This document shows, piece after piece, positions 1 to 9,928 of a stretch of 64,000 nucleotides of DNA. Where the stretch lies: assembly GCA_021772915.1 (NCBI GenBank), contig JAJFLB010000023.1, positions 186,001 through 250,000 of the forward strand, given 5' to 3'. Within the stretch, counting starts at the first letter, position 1; each line of letters starts with the position of its first letter. This DNA is from Gammaproteobacteria bacterium. GTDB taxonomy: Bacteria > Pseudomonadota > Gammaproteobacteria > Xanthomonadales > SZUA-36. The notes under the pieces are model-generated. The model had not been told where the DNA came from, ran no database searches, and saw only the letters and a list, made by a program, of their open reading frames with translations. The position numbers and the translations under genes are program-made.

Positions 1-345
1 TTTCCACATGGCATGTGCCATTACTACCGTGCTAATCCCACTCCCAAACTCAATTACACTTTTACATTGCTTACGTGTAATTTTCTTATGTAGATTTACG
101 ACATCTACTATTTTGTGATTCGATACAAAAAGCCTGAAATCAGTATTCTCAGTGTCATTATCTGAAAAGAGCTTTTCCAGCCCAGATTTTCTCCAGTACC
201 GCCTGACAGAGCTATCCAGAAAAAAAGAAGATCTAGGTGACTTGGTTTCTCGACCGATACCAAGTTTGGTATATATGCCCGACCTGTCTGATATTAGCAG
301 TCCAATGCCAAGCTTAATTTTTTTACTTAGTTGGTGTCTGTCCAT
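1..345 (-). CDS. Partial class I SAM-dependent methyltransferase-like protein (runs off left edge)
   Basis: Minus-strand reading from ATG at 345 stays open to base 1: MDRHQLSKKIKLGIGLLISDRSGIYTKLG...CKSVIEFGSGISTVVMAHAMWK. VIEFGSGIST resembles SAM motif I. Absent from the ORF track because it is truncated. Confidence 0.6.
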   Translation of the reverse strand, partial: MDRHQLSKKIKLGIGLLISDRSGIYTKLGIGRETKSPRSSFFLDSSVRRYWRKSGLEKLFSDNDTENTDFRLFVSNHKIVDVVNLHKKITRKQCKSVIEFGSGISTVVMAHAMWK

Positions 346-436
346 TCTTGTATCAAATTTGAGCAAGTCTACACATTTAAGGCTATTGCGATCCTACGGT
401 TCACTGTTTTATTGAATTCAACGTCTCATCGACTGT

Positions 437-1276
437 CTACCAAACGGATCTACCGCCATCCATGACAATGTTTTGTCCGTTCATATATGCGGATGCATCA
501 GAACATAGAAACTGCACTGCAGCACGATACTCATCCCTGGCAGCCATGCGCCCCAGAGGGATCAATGTACTTAGTTTCTGAACAAACTCCTCACCCTGAC
601 CATTGAATACACCACCAGGGGATAGTGCATTTGCACGCACACCTCTATCAGCCCAGTATGTTGCCAGGTAGTTCGTCAATCCCACCAAACCTGATTTAAT
701 GACGGAATAGGTTACGGGTTTTACTGGCTGCAATGCTTCAGGAACTCCATCTCTTCGATACAGACGTTGGTCAGGTGAGAATACGGACAAATCAGATGCT
801 ATGTTGAGGATCACACCACCGTTACCGTCACAGGCCATTGCATTTCCAAATACCTGACTACAGAGAAAGGCCCCTGTCAAACCAACTGAGATTTGTAGAT
901 TCCATTGTTCGAGAGGAAAACTTTCTAAACGTGACGTTTCCAAAACACCTTGTTCTCCTTTCACTTTTGGATCAATAGCTGCATTATTAACCAGAATATC
1001 AATACGGCTACCTTGGGCCGCCAAATTTTGGGCGACAGTTTTTACCGCCTCTAGATCAGAAACATCCATGGTGTACGTCTCAATTCGATCAGCACTTGAA
1101 TCACTAGCCAGTGATTCACTGGCAGTTGATAAGCCATCTTCACAAATATCCGTCAACACAACCGCGGCTCCGCTGTCCAAAAGGGCGTAAGCGTGTTCAA
1201 TGCCAAGAAGACCTGCCGCCCCGGTGATCAGGGCCGTCTTACCCGTCAGATCAAATTTTTCAAATGCTTGACTCAC
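437..1276 (-). CDS. SDR family oxidoreductase
   Basis: FDLTGKTALITGAAGLLG Rossmann motif, ILVNNAA, YSVIKSGL catalytic YxxxK. ORF track extends to 1351; the GTG at 1276 is a better start since the longer ORF overlaps the upstream SDR. Confidence 0.85.
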   Translation of the reverse strand: MSQAFEKFDLTGKTALITGAAGLLGIEHAYALLDSGAAVVLTDICEDGLSTASESLASDSSADRIETYTMDVSDLEAVKTVAQNLAAQGSRIDILVNNAAIDPKVKGEQGVLETSRLESFPLEQWNLQISVGLTGAFLCSQVFGNAMACDGNGGVILNIASDLSVFSPDQRLYRRDGVPEALQPVKPVTYSVIKSGLVGLTNYLATYWADRGVRANALSPGGVFNGQGEEFVQKLSTLIPLGRMAARDEYRAAVQFLCSDASAYMNGQNIVMDGGRSVW

Positions 1277-1301
1277 ATTGGTTTCCGATACTGCTACTGG
1301 A

Positions 1302-2057
1302 TCACGAACGAACCTGACCACCGTCAAGGGTCCAAATGCTACCTGTTGCAAATCTGGCCCGAGGCGATGCGAGGTAGGCCACCAACTCTGCCACTTCGCG
1401 CGGTGTTCCCAGGCTGGTTAACGCAACGTCCTTCTCCAGCATGGCCTGCACGGCTTCTGAATCCTCTATTAACTTGCGTGACCAGACAGACCCATCAAAT
1501 AGAATATTACCGGGGGCAACTGCATTTATTCGAATGCCCTGCTCACCCAACGGTCGGGCAATACCATGCACATACGCATGCAGGGCTGCTTTTGCAACTG
1601 AATATGTTACAGGTGCCCCAGGGACAACTTCAGAACCACATATGGAAGATATGCACACAATTGCACCTTTCGTGGCTGATAATGCCTCACGGGCGGCTTC
1701 AACTGTATTTGTTGTACTCCACAAGTTAACAGCAAACACACGCTGCCATTCCTTGTAATTTTCACTTCCCGGGGGGACTGAACTTCCGCTACCGACATTG
1801 CAAACCACAATATCCAGATTACCCAGTGCATTAAGTGCATCTGAGATCATTTTCTCAGCTTGCGCAGGTCGTGTTACATCTGCCTGTATTGTCGCAACTC
1901 CTGGCAGCTCTTCAGCCATCTTGCTCAAGTCTGCTTTGGTACGGCTATTTATCGCAACACGGCAGCCTTCCGCACGCAAGGTCTCGGCAATACTTTTTCC
2001 GATTCCTCGGGTGGCGCCCGTTATCAGTACCGTTTTGCCTGTTAAGTCAAGCTCCAC
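1302..2057 (-). CDS. SDR family oxidoreductase
   Basis: MELDLTGKTVLITGATRGIG, VVCNVGSG, YSVAKAALH, C-terminal LDGGQ. Confidence 0.9.
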   Translation of the reverse strand: MELDLTGKTVLITGATRGIGKSIAETLRAEGCRVAINSRTKADLSKMAEELPGVATIQADVTRPAQAEKMISDALNALGNLDIVVCNVGSGSSVPPGSENYKEWQRVFAVNLWSTTNTVEAAREALSATKGAIVCISSICGSEVVPGAPVTYSVAKAALHAYVHGIARPLGEQGIRINAVAPGNILFDGSVWSRKLIEDSEAVQAMLEKDVALTSLGTPREVAELVAYLASPRARFATGSIWTLDGGQVRS

Positions 2058-2883
2058 TTCGATTGATCCAGTTTATTGTCATGTCCCTATAATCGCTTAA
2101 TACACCTGAGTGATTGTCATCAGTAGCACGTGCCGTTTGTAAAATATAGTTACCCGAATATCCAGCCTTGCCCAGGTTTGCAAACACGGTCTTAAAATCC
2201 GCATTTCCTGCCCCCAGTTGTACTGTTGTTCCGCCCAACACTCTATCCTTTATGTGAACATTACTTACTCTGTTGCCGTAGACACCCATTTCATTTGTTG
2301 GATCAAAACCCAGGGCAGCACTATTGCCGATATCATAGTTGATACCAAACAACGAAGGATCAAGTCGATCAATAAATCTCGCTAACTCTTGTGCCATGAA
2401 ATCTGACTCAAATACGACCTGTAAATTACGTTTTCTCAAAAACCCCTCCAGTTTCTCAAGAAACGCAACCAATACATCCTCCTCCTCCAAGTTATCAATG
2501 CAACCATTGTCCACCAATGGCACTACGATCATTGAGATACCAATAGCTTCACAAGCCACTGCCACTTCTCTAAAATCCCTCTGCAGACCTCGCCGTTCTT
2601 CACCCGCGACCTTCCAAAATGGTGCTTGCATAAAGCAATCACCTGTGACCGAAGGAATACTTATCCCGTGACGTTTACATAATTTCCTTATCTCGATCTG
2701 ACCGTCAGCTGTAAGCAATGGATTTTCATATATGCTTTCCTGATCCAGAGTCCACTCTATTAGTTTGAAGTCGTTTTCCTCAGCAATCTTAAATTCTTCC
2801 TGCCAACAAGACCATGGAAATGCCTGAATACGACCATCTACAAGTGGTGACAATCTACCTTGCATGAATCCAATGCGATTCAC
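2047..2883 (-). CDS. Sugar phosphate isomerase/epimerase-like TIM-barrel protein
   Basis: NRIGFMQGRLSPLVDGRIQAFPWSCWQEEFKIAEENDFKLIEWT...INYDIGNSAALG...HIKDR typical of AP-endonuclease-2/xylose isomerase-like proteins. ORF open to 2991; GTG at 2883 preferred. Confidence 0.8.
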   Translation of the reverse strand: MNRIGFMQGRLSPLVDGRIQAFPWSCWQEEFKIAEENDFKLIEWTLDQESIYENPLLTADGQIEIRKLCKRHGISIPSVTGDCFMQAPFWKVAGEERRGLQRDFREVAVACEAIGISMIVVPLVDNGCIDNLEEEDVLVAFLEKLEGFLRKRNLQVVFESDFMAQELARFIDRLDPSLFGINYDIGNSAALGFDPTNEMGVYGNRVSNVHIKDRVLGGTTVQLGAGNADFKTVFANLGKAGYSGNYILQTARATDDNHSGVLSDYRDMTINWINRSGA

Positions 2884-2918
2884 ATTAGGATGTAAATCAC
2901 GAGTGTTTTCTTTTGTTA

Positions 2919-3356
2919 TCACGGGTCGACAATCTGGACAAATTCCAGCAGCAGTTTTTCGGGACCAGAAGCGTAAGCCACCTTGGCACACCCGTCGGGT
3001 GAGAGTGCTGGTAAACCCAAGAAATCAACACCCGCAACTCGTAGCCGCTTATATTCATCGTCAATATTATCTACGGTGAAAGCAAGATGAGTTAAGCCCG
3101 TTGAGTAAGGTGTCCCGCCCCAACTATGCTTATCTGGATGGGAATGAAAGTGCAGTAATTCTACGAGATTATCATCGGGCCCGGACAGTTTGCATGTTGT
3201 TACGCGCACATCTTTCAATCCTAAAAGCGCATCTATGAATGGGCCCTTCTCTTCCAATTGTTTAACAATTCTGAATCCAAGAACGTCGCACCAAAAAGAA
3301 AGTGCTCGTTCCAGATCTGCGACCACTATTCCTGCATGTCGAAGCCCTGTGATCAT
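2919..3356 (-). CDS. VOC (glyoxalase/dioxygenase) family protein
   Basis: LRHAGIVVADLERALSFWCDVLGFRIV...THLAFTVDNIDDEYKRL. Confidence 0.85.
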   Translation of the reverse strand: MITGLRHAGIVVADLERALSFWCDVLGFRIVKQLEEKGPFIDALLGLKDVRVTTCKLSGPDDNLVELLHFHSHPDKHSWGGTPYSTGLTHLAFTVDNIDDEYKRLRVAGVDFLGLPALSPDGCAKVAYASGPEKLLLEFVQIVDP

Positions 3357-3375
3357 CGATGTAGCGGAAACCTTG

Positions 3376-4227
3376 TTAGTTCGCCATCTGGTTCAGGTTA
3401 AGATGCTCGCGTAATTTCTCAGCAATGGGTACTTCATCCTCTATTATTCTCTTCTCACCATCACCCATAGCCTTTTCTATGTTTCGAACCGCCCCGACCA
3501 ACATGCGCAAACCATTCACTTCAACCGATGCTGCCTGATCAGAGCCATACATTGAACGGTCAAGCGTAATATGCCTTTCCAGGGAGGTAATATTCAGCGC
3601 GGCCGCTGCATACGAAACGGCAAGCCCAGATTCGTGCCCACTGTAACCGACGTTGCAATCAAACCTTTTGCGTAACGTTTTGATTACATTAAGATTGGCG
3701 TTTTCAACCTTCATGGGATAGGTGGATACGGTATGCATCAGTTCAAATGAACAGTCTGCTTCTCTAAAGATATCAACTGCTTGTTGAATAACACTATAGT
3801 CGGACATACCCGTAGAGATGAACGTATGCTTGCCTTCTTCCGCAATCATCTCCAACAATTCGGCGTACACAATCATTGCTGATGCAACTTTGTTGTACTT
3901 GCAGTCGAATTGTCTAAGGAACCCTTGGCTGTTTAAATCCCAAGCTGAAGCGAACCAATCGACACCTCTTTCTTTACAATATTTGTCAATCTCACGGTAC
4001 TGATCTGCAGAAAACTCTAGTCCCAATTTCTGTTCTCGTTGAGTCGTGCCCCAAGGACTTTCTCTGGGCAAATCAAGAAACTCCTGAGTATACACCTGGT
4101 CAATATCGCGTTTTTGAAACTTGACCGCATTGCACCCTGCTTCAGATGCTACATCAATCAACTTCTTACAAGTTTCCATATCACCGTTATGGTTGATACC
4201 GATTTCTGCGACTATAAATATGGACAT
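3376..4227 (-). CDS. N-acetylneuraminate synthase (NeuB)-family protein lacking the C-terminal SAF domain
   Basis: FIVAEIGINHNGDMETCKKLIDVASEAGCNAVKFQKR; STGMSDYSVIQQAV; VGYSGHESGLAVS; ERHITLDRSMYGSDQAAS. Only 283 aa. Confidence 0.88.
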   Translation of the reverse strand: MSIFIVAEIGINHNGDMETCKKLIDVASEAGCNAVKFQKRDIDQVYTQEFLDLPRESPWGTTQREQKLGLEFSADQYREIDKYCKERGVDWFASAWDLNSQGFLRQFDCKYNKVASAMIVYAELLEMIAEEGKHTFISTGMSDYSVIQQAVDIFREADCSFELMHTVSTYPMKVENANLNVIKTLRKRFDCNVGYSGHESGLAVSYAAAALNITSLERHITLDRSMYGSDQAASVEVNGLRMLVGAVRNIEKAMGDGEKRIIEDEVPIAEKLREHLNLNQMAN

Positions 4228-4236
4228 ATTCCTTCC

Positions 4237-4746
4237 CTACTCTGTAAATAATATTTTGATGAAATCAAGTTGTAGAACATCTTCCAACAGTTCCCTAACA
4301 ACACCTTCTCCACCACGGGTAGATAATATACGGGTTGCGACTTCCTTTATCATAGGGTGGCTATCAGACGGACACACTGAATACCCACAACGCTGCATGA
4401 CACGATAGTCATTAAGATCATTACCCACATAAAGAATATCATCCAGGGAGAACCCTTCTTTATTGGCAAGGTTCTCCAGTGCTTTTACTTTATCAGTAAT
4501 TCCCTGCAACGCTGTAATCTTTAATTTCTTGGCCCGTGCCGAAACTACAGAATTCTCTTCCGTGGACAATATGAAAGCAGGTTTACTCAACCTTCTTAGT
4601 ACATCAAACCCCAACCCATCCCCTCGATTGCAACTTACCGACTCCTTCCCATACTGGTCGCTATAAACCATGTTATTGGTCAACACACCGTCAAAATCAA
4701 AAACCAGCGCATCCAGGACGTCTATGGTTAGTTTTCGCTCAGGCAT
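4237..4746 (-). CDS. KdsC/YrbI-type HAD phosphatase
   Basis: ALVFDFDGVLTNNMVYSDQYGKESVSCNRGDGLG; VGNDLNDYRVMQRCGYSVCPSDSHP. Confidence 0.88.
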   Translation of the reverse strand: MPERKLTIDVLDALVFDFDGVLTNNMVYSDQYGKESVSCNRGDGLGFDVLRRLSKPAFILSTEENSVVSARAKKLKITALQGITDKVKALENLANKEGFSLDDILYVGNDLNDYRVMQRCGYSVCPSDSHPMIKEVATRILSTRGGEGVVRELLEDVLQLDFIKILFTE

Positions 4747-4752
4747 ATTGCA

Positions 4753-5361
4753 CTAATCTTCCTGCAAATGAAGGTAACCATCGCTTAATAGTCTATTCTC
4801 AATGCACTCCATCAATGCGTGCCCTGCAGTAATATGTGACTCCTGAACTCTGCCGGTATTATCGCTGGGTACAAGAAAAGCAGCATCGCATAACTCAAGT
4901 GCGTCACCACCACCTGCTCCAAGAAACCCAAACACTCTAATTCCCTTTGTTCTTGCAGCTGTCATGGCACGAATGATGTTCTCTGAATTACCGGATGTTG
5001 TTATCCCAACCAAGACATCTCCCTTTTTGCCCAGTGCATATACCATGCGTTCAAAAATATGCTCGTATCCAAAATCATTACCACAGGCCGTGATTGTAGA
5101 AGTATCTTGCGCCAGTGCAATTGCAGGCACTCCCTCACGGTTATTGTGTGGTCTTAATCGAATGAGCATTTCTGCAGCTAGATGTTGTGCGTCGGCCGCA
5201 GAACCACCGTTACCACATAACATTAACTTGTTTCCTCGCTGAATTGCTGTAGAGGAGGCTTCGGCCATGTTAACCAGAGTATCCAGTTGATCGCCTTCTA
5301 GTAACTGGTTCTTGACAGAGACGGATTCTTCAAATAAATGTCTAATATAATTAATTGTCAT
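4753..5361 (-). CDS. SIS-domain phosphoheptose isomerase-like protein (GmhA-like)
   Basis: LCGNGGSAADAQHLAAEMLIR...DVLVGITTSGNSENIIRA. Confidence 0.85.
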   Translation of the reverse strand: MTINYIRHLFEESVSVKNQLLEGDQLDTLVNMAEASSTAIQRGNKLMLCGNGGSAADAQHLAAEMLIRLRPHNNREGVPAIALAQDTSTITACGNDFGYEHIFERMVYALGKKGDVLVGITTSGNSENIIRAMTAARTKGIRVFGFLGAGGGDALELCDAAFLVPSDNTGRVQESHITAGHALMECIENRLLSDGYLHLQED

Positions 5362-7124
5362 ATATGTGACATTCCTTCAGCATATTCACCCAATACCACT
5401 GTCGCATCACCTTTTTTGACTACCCTGCCTTTCTCCAAGTGGAACAAGAAATCACAGTGCTCAACGGTACTCAACCGATGTGCCACTATGATAATGGTTT
5501 TATCGCCCTGCAAAGCACGTATCGACTTCATAAATCTTTTTTCAGTAGCAATATCGAGCGAACTGGTCGCCTCATCTAACACCAACACCTCAGGATCATG
5601 GTAAAGCGCACGCGCAATTCCGATGCGTTGTCGTTGCCCCCCCGAAAGACGAACACCTCGTTCACCCACGTAGGTTTCGAGTCCCTGAGGTAAATCATCC
5701 ACGAACTTTACTAACTGCGCCGCGCCAATTGCACGCTCAATTGCCGCATCATCTATATCATCTTCAGCTATTCCAAAAGCCACATTACGCCGAAGCGTAT
5801 CATCAGTTAGGAAAATGGACTGGGGTACATAACCAATTTGGTCCTGCCAACCGCGAATATTTGATTTTATATCGATACCATCCACATTTACTGAACCATT
5901 ATCAGGTGTGAGCAAACCCAATATGACATCAACTAAAGTACTTTTCCCTGCGCCGCTGTCCCCAATAAAACCTGCCGATTTGCCACAAGGAATTTCCAGA
6001 CAAATATCAGTTAACACTGAAGCTTCACTGGCAGGATAACAAAATACCAGTTGATCAATGCGTAACACATTTTGAAATGTGAAGCGTTGGCCATGCTGCA
6101 CCTTCTCGGTCCTATCCAGTTCGTAAAGTTCCTGGCTTACCGTATCAATAACGGGCAAGAAGTATCTTACATGTTGAATGGCCATTACTATTCTGTTTAC
6201 AGAGGGCACGATACGAAAGGCGGCAGCACCAAAAACGCCCAATGCTGGCAATATTGATTCCAAGGTTTTGCCTTGCGCAATCATGGAAAACACCAGTGCA
6301 GCCAATCCGGTGACCGCGAGCAACTCCAGCCCCAGTCTTGGCAAGGCTTTGAAAGTAACCTGGCGTTCTCCCACTCTGGCGCTTCCCCTGTTATGTAGAT
6401 TATATTGCTCCAGAAAGTAAGCCTCCCTCCCCAATAACTTCGCATCCTTGACTCCACCCAGTCCTTGCTGTAAGTGTTGAATGCGCTGACCTTCATGTAA
6501 TTGTCGAGCTTCACCCCAGGCTAAGATTTTCCTTCGGGTAAGCCTATGCCCCCCCCAGCCTGCAAAGCCCAAAACACTGACAACTAATATTGCACCAATC
6601 GGCTCTACGGCGATCAACAATAATGAAATACCAAATAAAACCAGCATCTCTGTTATCAGAATAAGGCTTTGCGACATAACACTTGTAAAGTCCGCAACCT
6701 GTCCAACAGTATTTCGAATTAACTCTGCGGAATTTCGCTGCAGATGAAATGCATACGGTTGCCCCAAATACCCTTTAAAAAGACTGTGCGAAACATCAGC
6801 CTGCACCCCATAAGCAAAATTTGCTTGCCGCCAGGCTAAAAATGCCAGAAACAACGTTTTGACGAGATATACAGATACCATTACCAGCATACCCGCAATA
6901 ACCAATTGTTCATGTGTAGGGCTACCGAGGGCATCCAACCATGGAGCCATAAATGGATACTTGGTGGCCAAATCTACCTGTGTCATTAGCCCAATGGCAG
7001 GAATTACCAAACCAATGCCAAATGTTTCCAGTATCATTCCGACTACCATCAGACCCAATAACGCCACCGCCATACGACGCTGAGATAGAGTTAACATCAA
7101 CCAGATTTTCTTTAAGCTAGTCAT
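5358..7124 (-). CDS. ABC transporter, fused permease/ATPase (MsbA/PglK-like lipid-sugar flippase)
   Basis: N-terminal TM helices; Walker A GDSGAGKST; LSGGQRQRIGIARAL; Walker B VLVLDEATSSLD. Confidence 0.93.
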   Translation of the reverse strand: MTSLKKIWLMLTLSQRRMAVALLGLMVVGMILETFGIGLVIPAIGLMTQVDLATKYPFMAPWLDALGSPTHEQLVIAGMLVMVSVYLVKTLFLAFLAWRQANFAYGVQADVSHSLFKGYLGQPYAFHLQRNSAELIRNTVGQVADFTSVMSQSLILITEMLVLFGISLLLIAVEPIGAILVVSVLGFAGWGGHRLTRRKILAWGEARQLHEGQRIQHLQQGLGGVKDAKLLGREAYFLEQYNLHNRGSARVGERQVTFKALPRLGLELLAVTGLAALVFSMIAQGKTLESILPALGVFGAAAFRIVPSVNRIVMAIQHVRYFLPVIDTVSQELYELDRTEKVQHGQRFTFQNVLRIDQLVFCYPASEASVLTDICLEIPCGKSAGFIGDSGAGKSTLVDVILGLLTPDNGSVNVDGIDIKSNIRGWQDQIGYVPQSIFLTDDTLRRNVAFGIAEDDIDDAAIERAIGAAQLVKFVDDLPQGLETYVGERGVRLSGGQRQRIGIARALYHDPEVLVLDEATSSLDIATEKRFMKSIRALQGDKTIIIVAHRLSTVEHCDFLFHLEKGRVVKKGDATVVLGEYAEGMSHI

Positions 7125-7747
7125 TTAAATTGGACAGCACCCTCGGCTCTGCGTTAATTGGCTGGTTCTGGATAACCCTGGTTCTGATGGCACCGATTGC
7201 AACTCATTGAACCTCGCTGAGCTGCAAAACTCAAACGAAAACCATCAAACCTTAACCCAGTCCATATCCTTTACCAAAGGCCAACGTTTCTCTTGACCTA
7301 ACTTTGAAAAGTAATTTGTCGTGCCATACATTCACCATCGTGACCACGACACAACTCCACGACATTTTTGTTTTCGAATCCGATCATGGATAGCACGTAG
7401 AGAATAATGCCGTCTTCCTCAAACTGAGAATAGCAACGAAACTCCGTTTCATGAATGGCGGAATAAGGACTAACACCATTTATTCTGATTACAGCATATT
7501 GGATTTGTAACTGTTATTGAAAATTGTTGATTGGGAGATTCTTCGTAATCATTTGTGAAAATAATTCGTTGTACAGAATACCGTAAATCACTAATTTTTC
7601 TTTTTGTAGCTGCTCTAATGTTCATAAGAAATCCTGACAAGTTGAATTCATTGCAAACACTAGGGACTCACCTTATTGTTTTTGAACAAAATCGTTTCCG
7701 AACAACGCTTAAAAAGAATGATACCAATCTCACCAGTAACTAATATT

Positions 7748-8782
7748 CTATTTCTTTTGGTCATTTTTACCGCTAACAGCTTTGCATTCTGAAGAAAATT
7801 GGCTGACTTTTTTCTGTCTTTTTTGCCAAGCCCAGGCCGTCTTCAAAATCGAGTTCAGACTTGTAAAGCCCGGGCTCCAGTCTAATTCATTCTGAATGAG
7901 TTCGGCATTACCAACCAGAGATGGCGGGTCACCTGCACGTCTGGGACCTATTTCCACAGAAATATCATGCCCAGCAATACTTTGTGCCACGTTAATGACT
8001 TCCTTAACTGAAAATCCTTTGCCATTTCCCAAGTTATAAGCAGTGGTCATCGCCCCTTCTTCCAATGCGTTTAAAGCTAGCAGATGGGCTGAAGCTAAAT
8101 CAGTCACATGGATATAATCACGAACACAGGTGCCATCTGGCGTGTCGTAATCATCTCCATAAACCGTAATATGCTCCCGGGTGCCTGCTGCCACATCCAA
8201 TACCAGGGGAATCAGATGTGTTTCGGGATGGTGATCTTCACCAATCTCAGCATCAGGATCTGCACCAGCCGCATTAAAATAACGCAATGAAATTGAACGG
8301 AGCTGATGTGCCACATCAAAATCCTGCAGAATCCGCTCAATCATTAGCTTGGAAGCACCGTATGGGTTTATTGGTAGTTGCGGGTGACTTTCAGATATGG
8401 GGATCGTCTGCGGTTCACCATACGTGGCGCAGGTGCTGGAGAATACAAACTTCCCGATCCCGTTATCGCGCATTGCTTCCAAAAGGGTTACCGTTCCGGA
8501 GACGTTATTTTGATAATACTTGCCAGGATTTTCTACTGATTCCCCAACATAAGCGTAAGCTGCAAAATGCATCACTGCACTTGGCTTGTGTTTTTGTATG
8601 ACCTCATCCAGGCGTTGTCGGTCATTTGTATCGCCGTGCTCAAACGGACCCCACTTTACTGCCCATTCATGACCGTAAACGAGATTGTCATAAACAACAG
8701 GAAGATAACCATTTTCGTGTAAAACTTTACACGTATGACTTCCTATATAACCAGCGCCACCAGTTACCAATATCTTTTTCAT
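7748..8782 (-). CDS. galE: UDP-glucose 4-epimerase
   Basis: MKKILVTGGAGYIGSHTCKVL; SSTCATYGEP; NPYGASKLMIE; GDDYDTPDGTCVRDYIHVTDLA. Confidence 0.95.
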   Translation of the reverse strand: MKKILVTGGAGYIGSHTCKVLHENGYLPVVYDNLVYGHEWAVKWGPFEHGDTNDRQRLDEVIQKHKPSAVMHFAAYAYVGESVENPGKYYQNNVSGTVTLLEAMRDNGIGKFVFSSTCATYGEPQTIPISESHPQLPINPYGASKLMIERILQDFDVAHQLRSISLRYFNAAGADPDAEIGEDHHPETHLIPLVLDVAAGTREHITVYGDDYDTPDGTCVRDYIHVTDLASAHLLALNALEEGAMTTAYNLGNGKGFSVKEVINVAQSIAGHDISVEIGPRRAGDPPSLVGNAELIQNELDWSPGFTSLNSILKTAWAWQKRQKKVSQFSSECKAVSGKNDQKK

Positions 8783-8850
8783 CTATTCTCTTCTAAATAA
8801 TCAGCTTCATCTTTAATTGAAGAGACCAGGAAAGCCCTGTGCTATCCTTC

Positions 8851-9918
8851 TTAGCCACGGTTCTTGCGTAATAAAATATCAAGTTTCGTACCTGCTGACG
8901 CAAACAAGCCAATGCTTCCAGTCACCGCACACAGGTCTATATCGTAAATAGACTCACATATTCTGATTCTCTTGTTTAACGATTTTTTCGAGCATGATAT
9001 GACTTCCATGTCATTCACTTTCTCTCTGTACTTGCTTACTGATGACAACTCATTTCGATAACCGTGACAAAGATCATATAAAACAGAGTGTTTTTCGACC
9101 GAAATATTTGCGTGAATTGACAGAACACCATCATCAGACTCTTCAAATCCACTAAAGTGGAACATGAGCAGTTCTTGATGATTCACAGATATTTTATTTT
9201 TCTCATCTCTTGCAAGAGTTCGTTGATCAAGGTTCCAATAGGCAACATTCAAACCCACTTCATCGCTAATAAAAACGTCTTTGTGCCACAAAACCGGTAG
9301 AACTGAAAGCCATATTTGATCGACAAATAAACCAAGGTGCAGTGCTGAAAACCCAAGGATTGAGATTCTTTCTATCAACCACTCCAATATGGGAACTGCT
9401 GCCGGATGTTTCTTATTAAGTGCAAAAAACCCCGCATTAATCCAACCGGTTACCATCATGCCGTGCTCATCTTCACGGCTTGACACAGCAAGAGTATGTG
9501 GCGTCAAGTAAACTGCACAACCTTCAATTTTCTCAACCAGGGGACGCACATCTCCAAAGAATTTGATATCTGAATCAATATAAACGCATATATCCGTGCT
9601 GGGACACGTCGAAAACAGATGCAGCATGCCAACATACTTTGCAAAGCAGGAGACCTCGAACGGATTGAAATAGCGAAATGTACCGAGGTACAACGTGCGC
9701 AAATTATCTGATAAATCGTCAGCTCCAAAAAAATCAATATAAGGAGCTTCTGTCTCAACCAACAGACTTAGTGCATCAATCGTAGCAGCATGCGCGTCAA
9801 CGACAAAAACATGGTAAGTATCGAAGTCAGAATTGCGATGAGCACTTTTCAAAGTAGCAAGAGTCTGGGGAACGTAACTGACCGTCACGGCGGTCATTAT
9901 GCTCACTGACTGAATCAA
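8851..9918 (-). CDS. Putative GT-A-fold glycosyltransferase
   Basis: CVYIDSDIKFFGDVRP (DxD-like) and WINAGFFALNKKHP. Confidence 0.55.
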   Translation of the reverse strand: MIQSVSIMTAVTVSYVPQTLATLKSAHRNSDFDTYHVFVVDAHAATIDALSLLVETEAPYIDFFGADDLSDNLRTLYLGTFRYFNPFEVSCFAKYVGMLHLFSTCPSTDICVYIDSDIKFFGDVRPLVEKIEGCAVYLTPHTLAVSSREDEHGMMVTGWINAGFFALNKKHPAAVPILEWLIERISILGFSALHLGLFVDQIWLSVLPVLWHKDVFISDEVGLNVAYWNLDQRTLARDEKNKISVNHQELLMFHFSGFEESDDGVLSIHANISVEKHSVLYDLCHGYRNELSSVSKYREKVNDMEVISCSKKSLNKRIRICESIYDIDLCAVTGSIGLFASAGTKLDILLRKNRG

Positions 9919-9928
9919 AGATCGCTCC

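Noticed and set aside
1193-2100. Several plus-strand ORFs of 60-178 aa opposite the SDR genes
   Set aside because: Antisense to well-supported SDR coding sequences with no protein-family features; similar shadow ORFs occur across gltB, RND and thrA.
7555-7743. 62-aa plus-strand ORF in the gap before galE
   Set aside because: No recognisable motif or clear ribosome-binding site; treated as non-coding.
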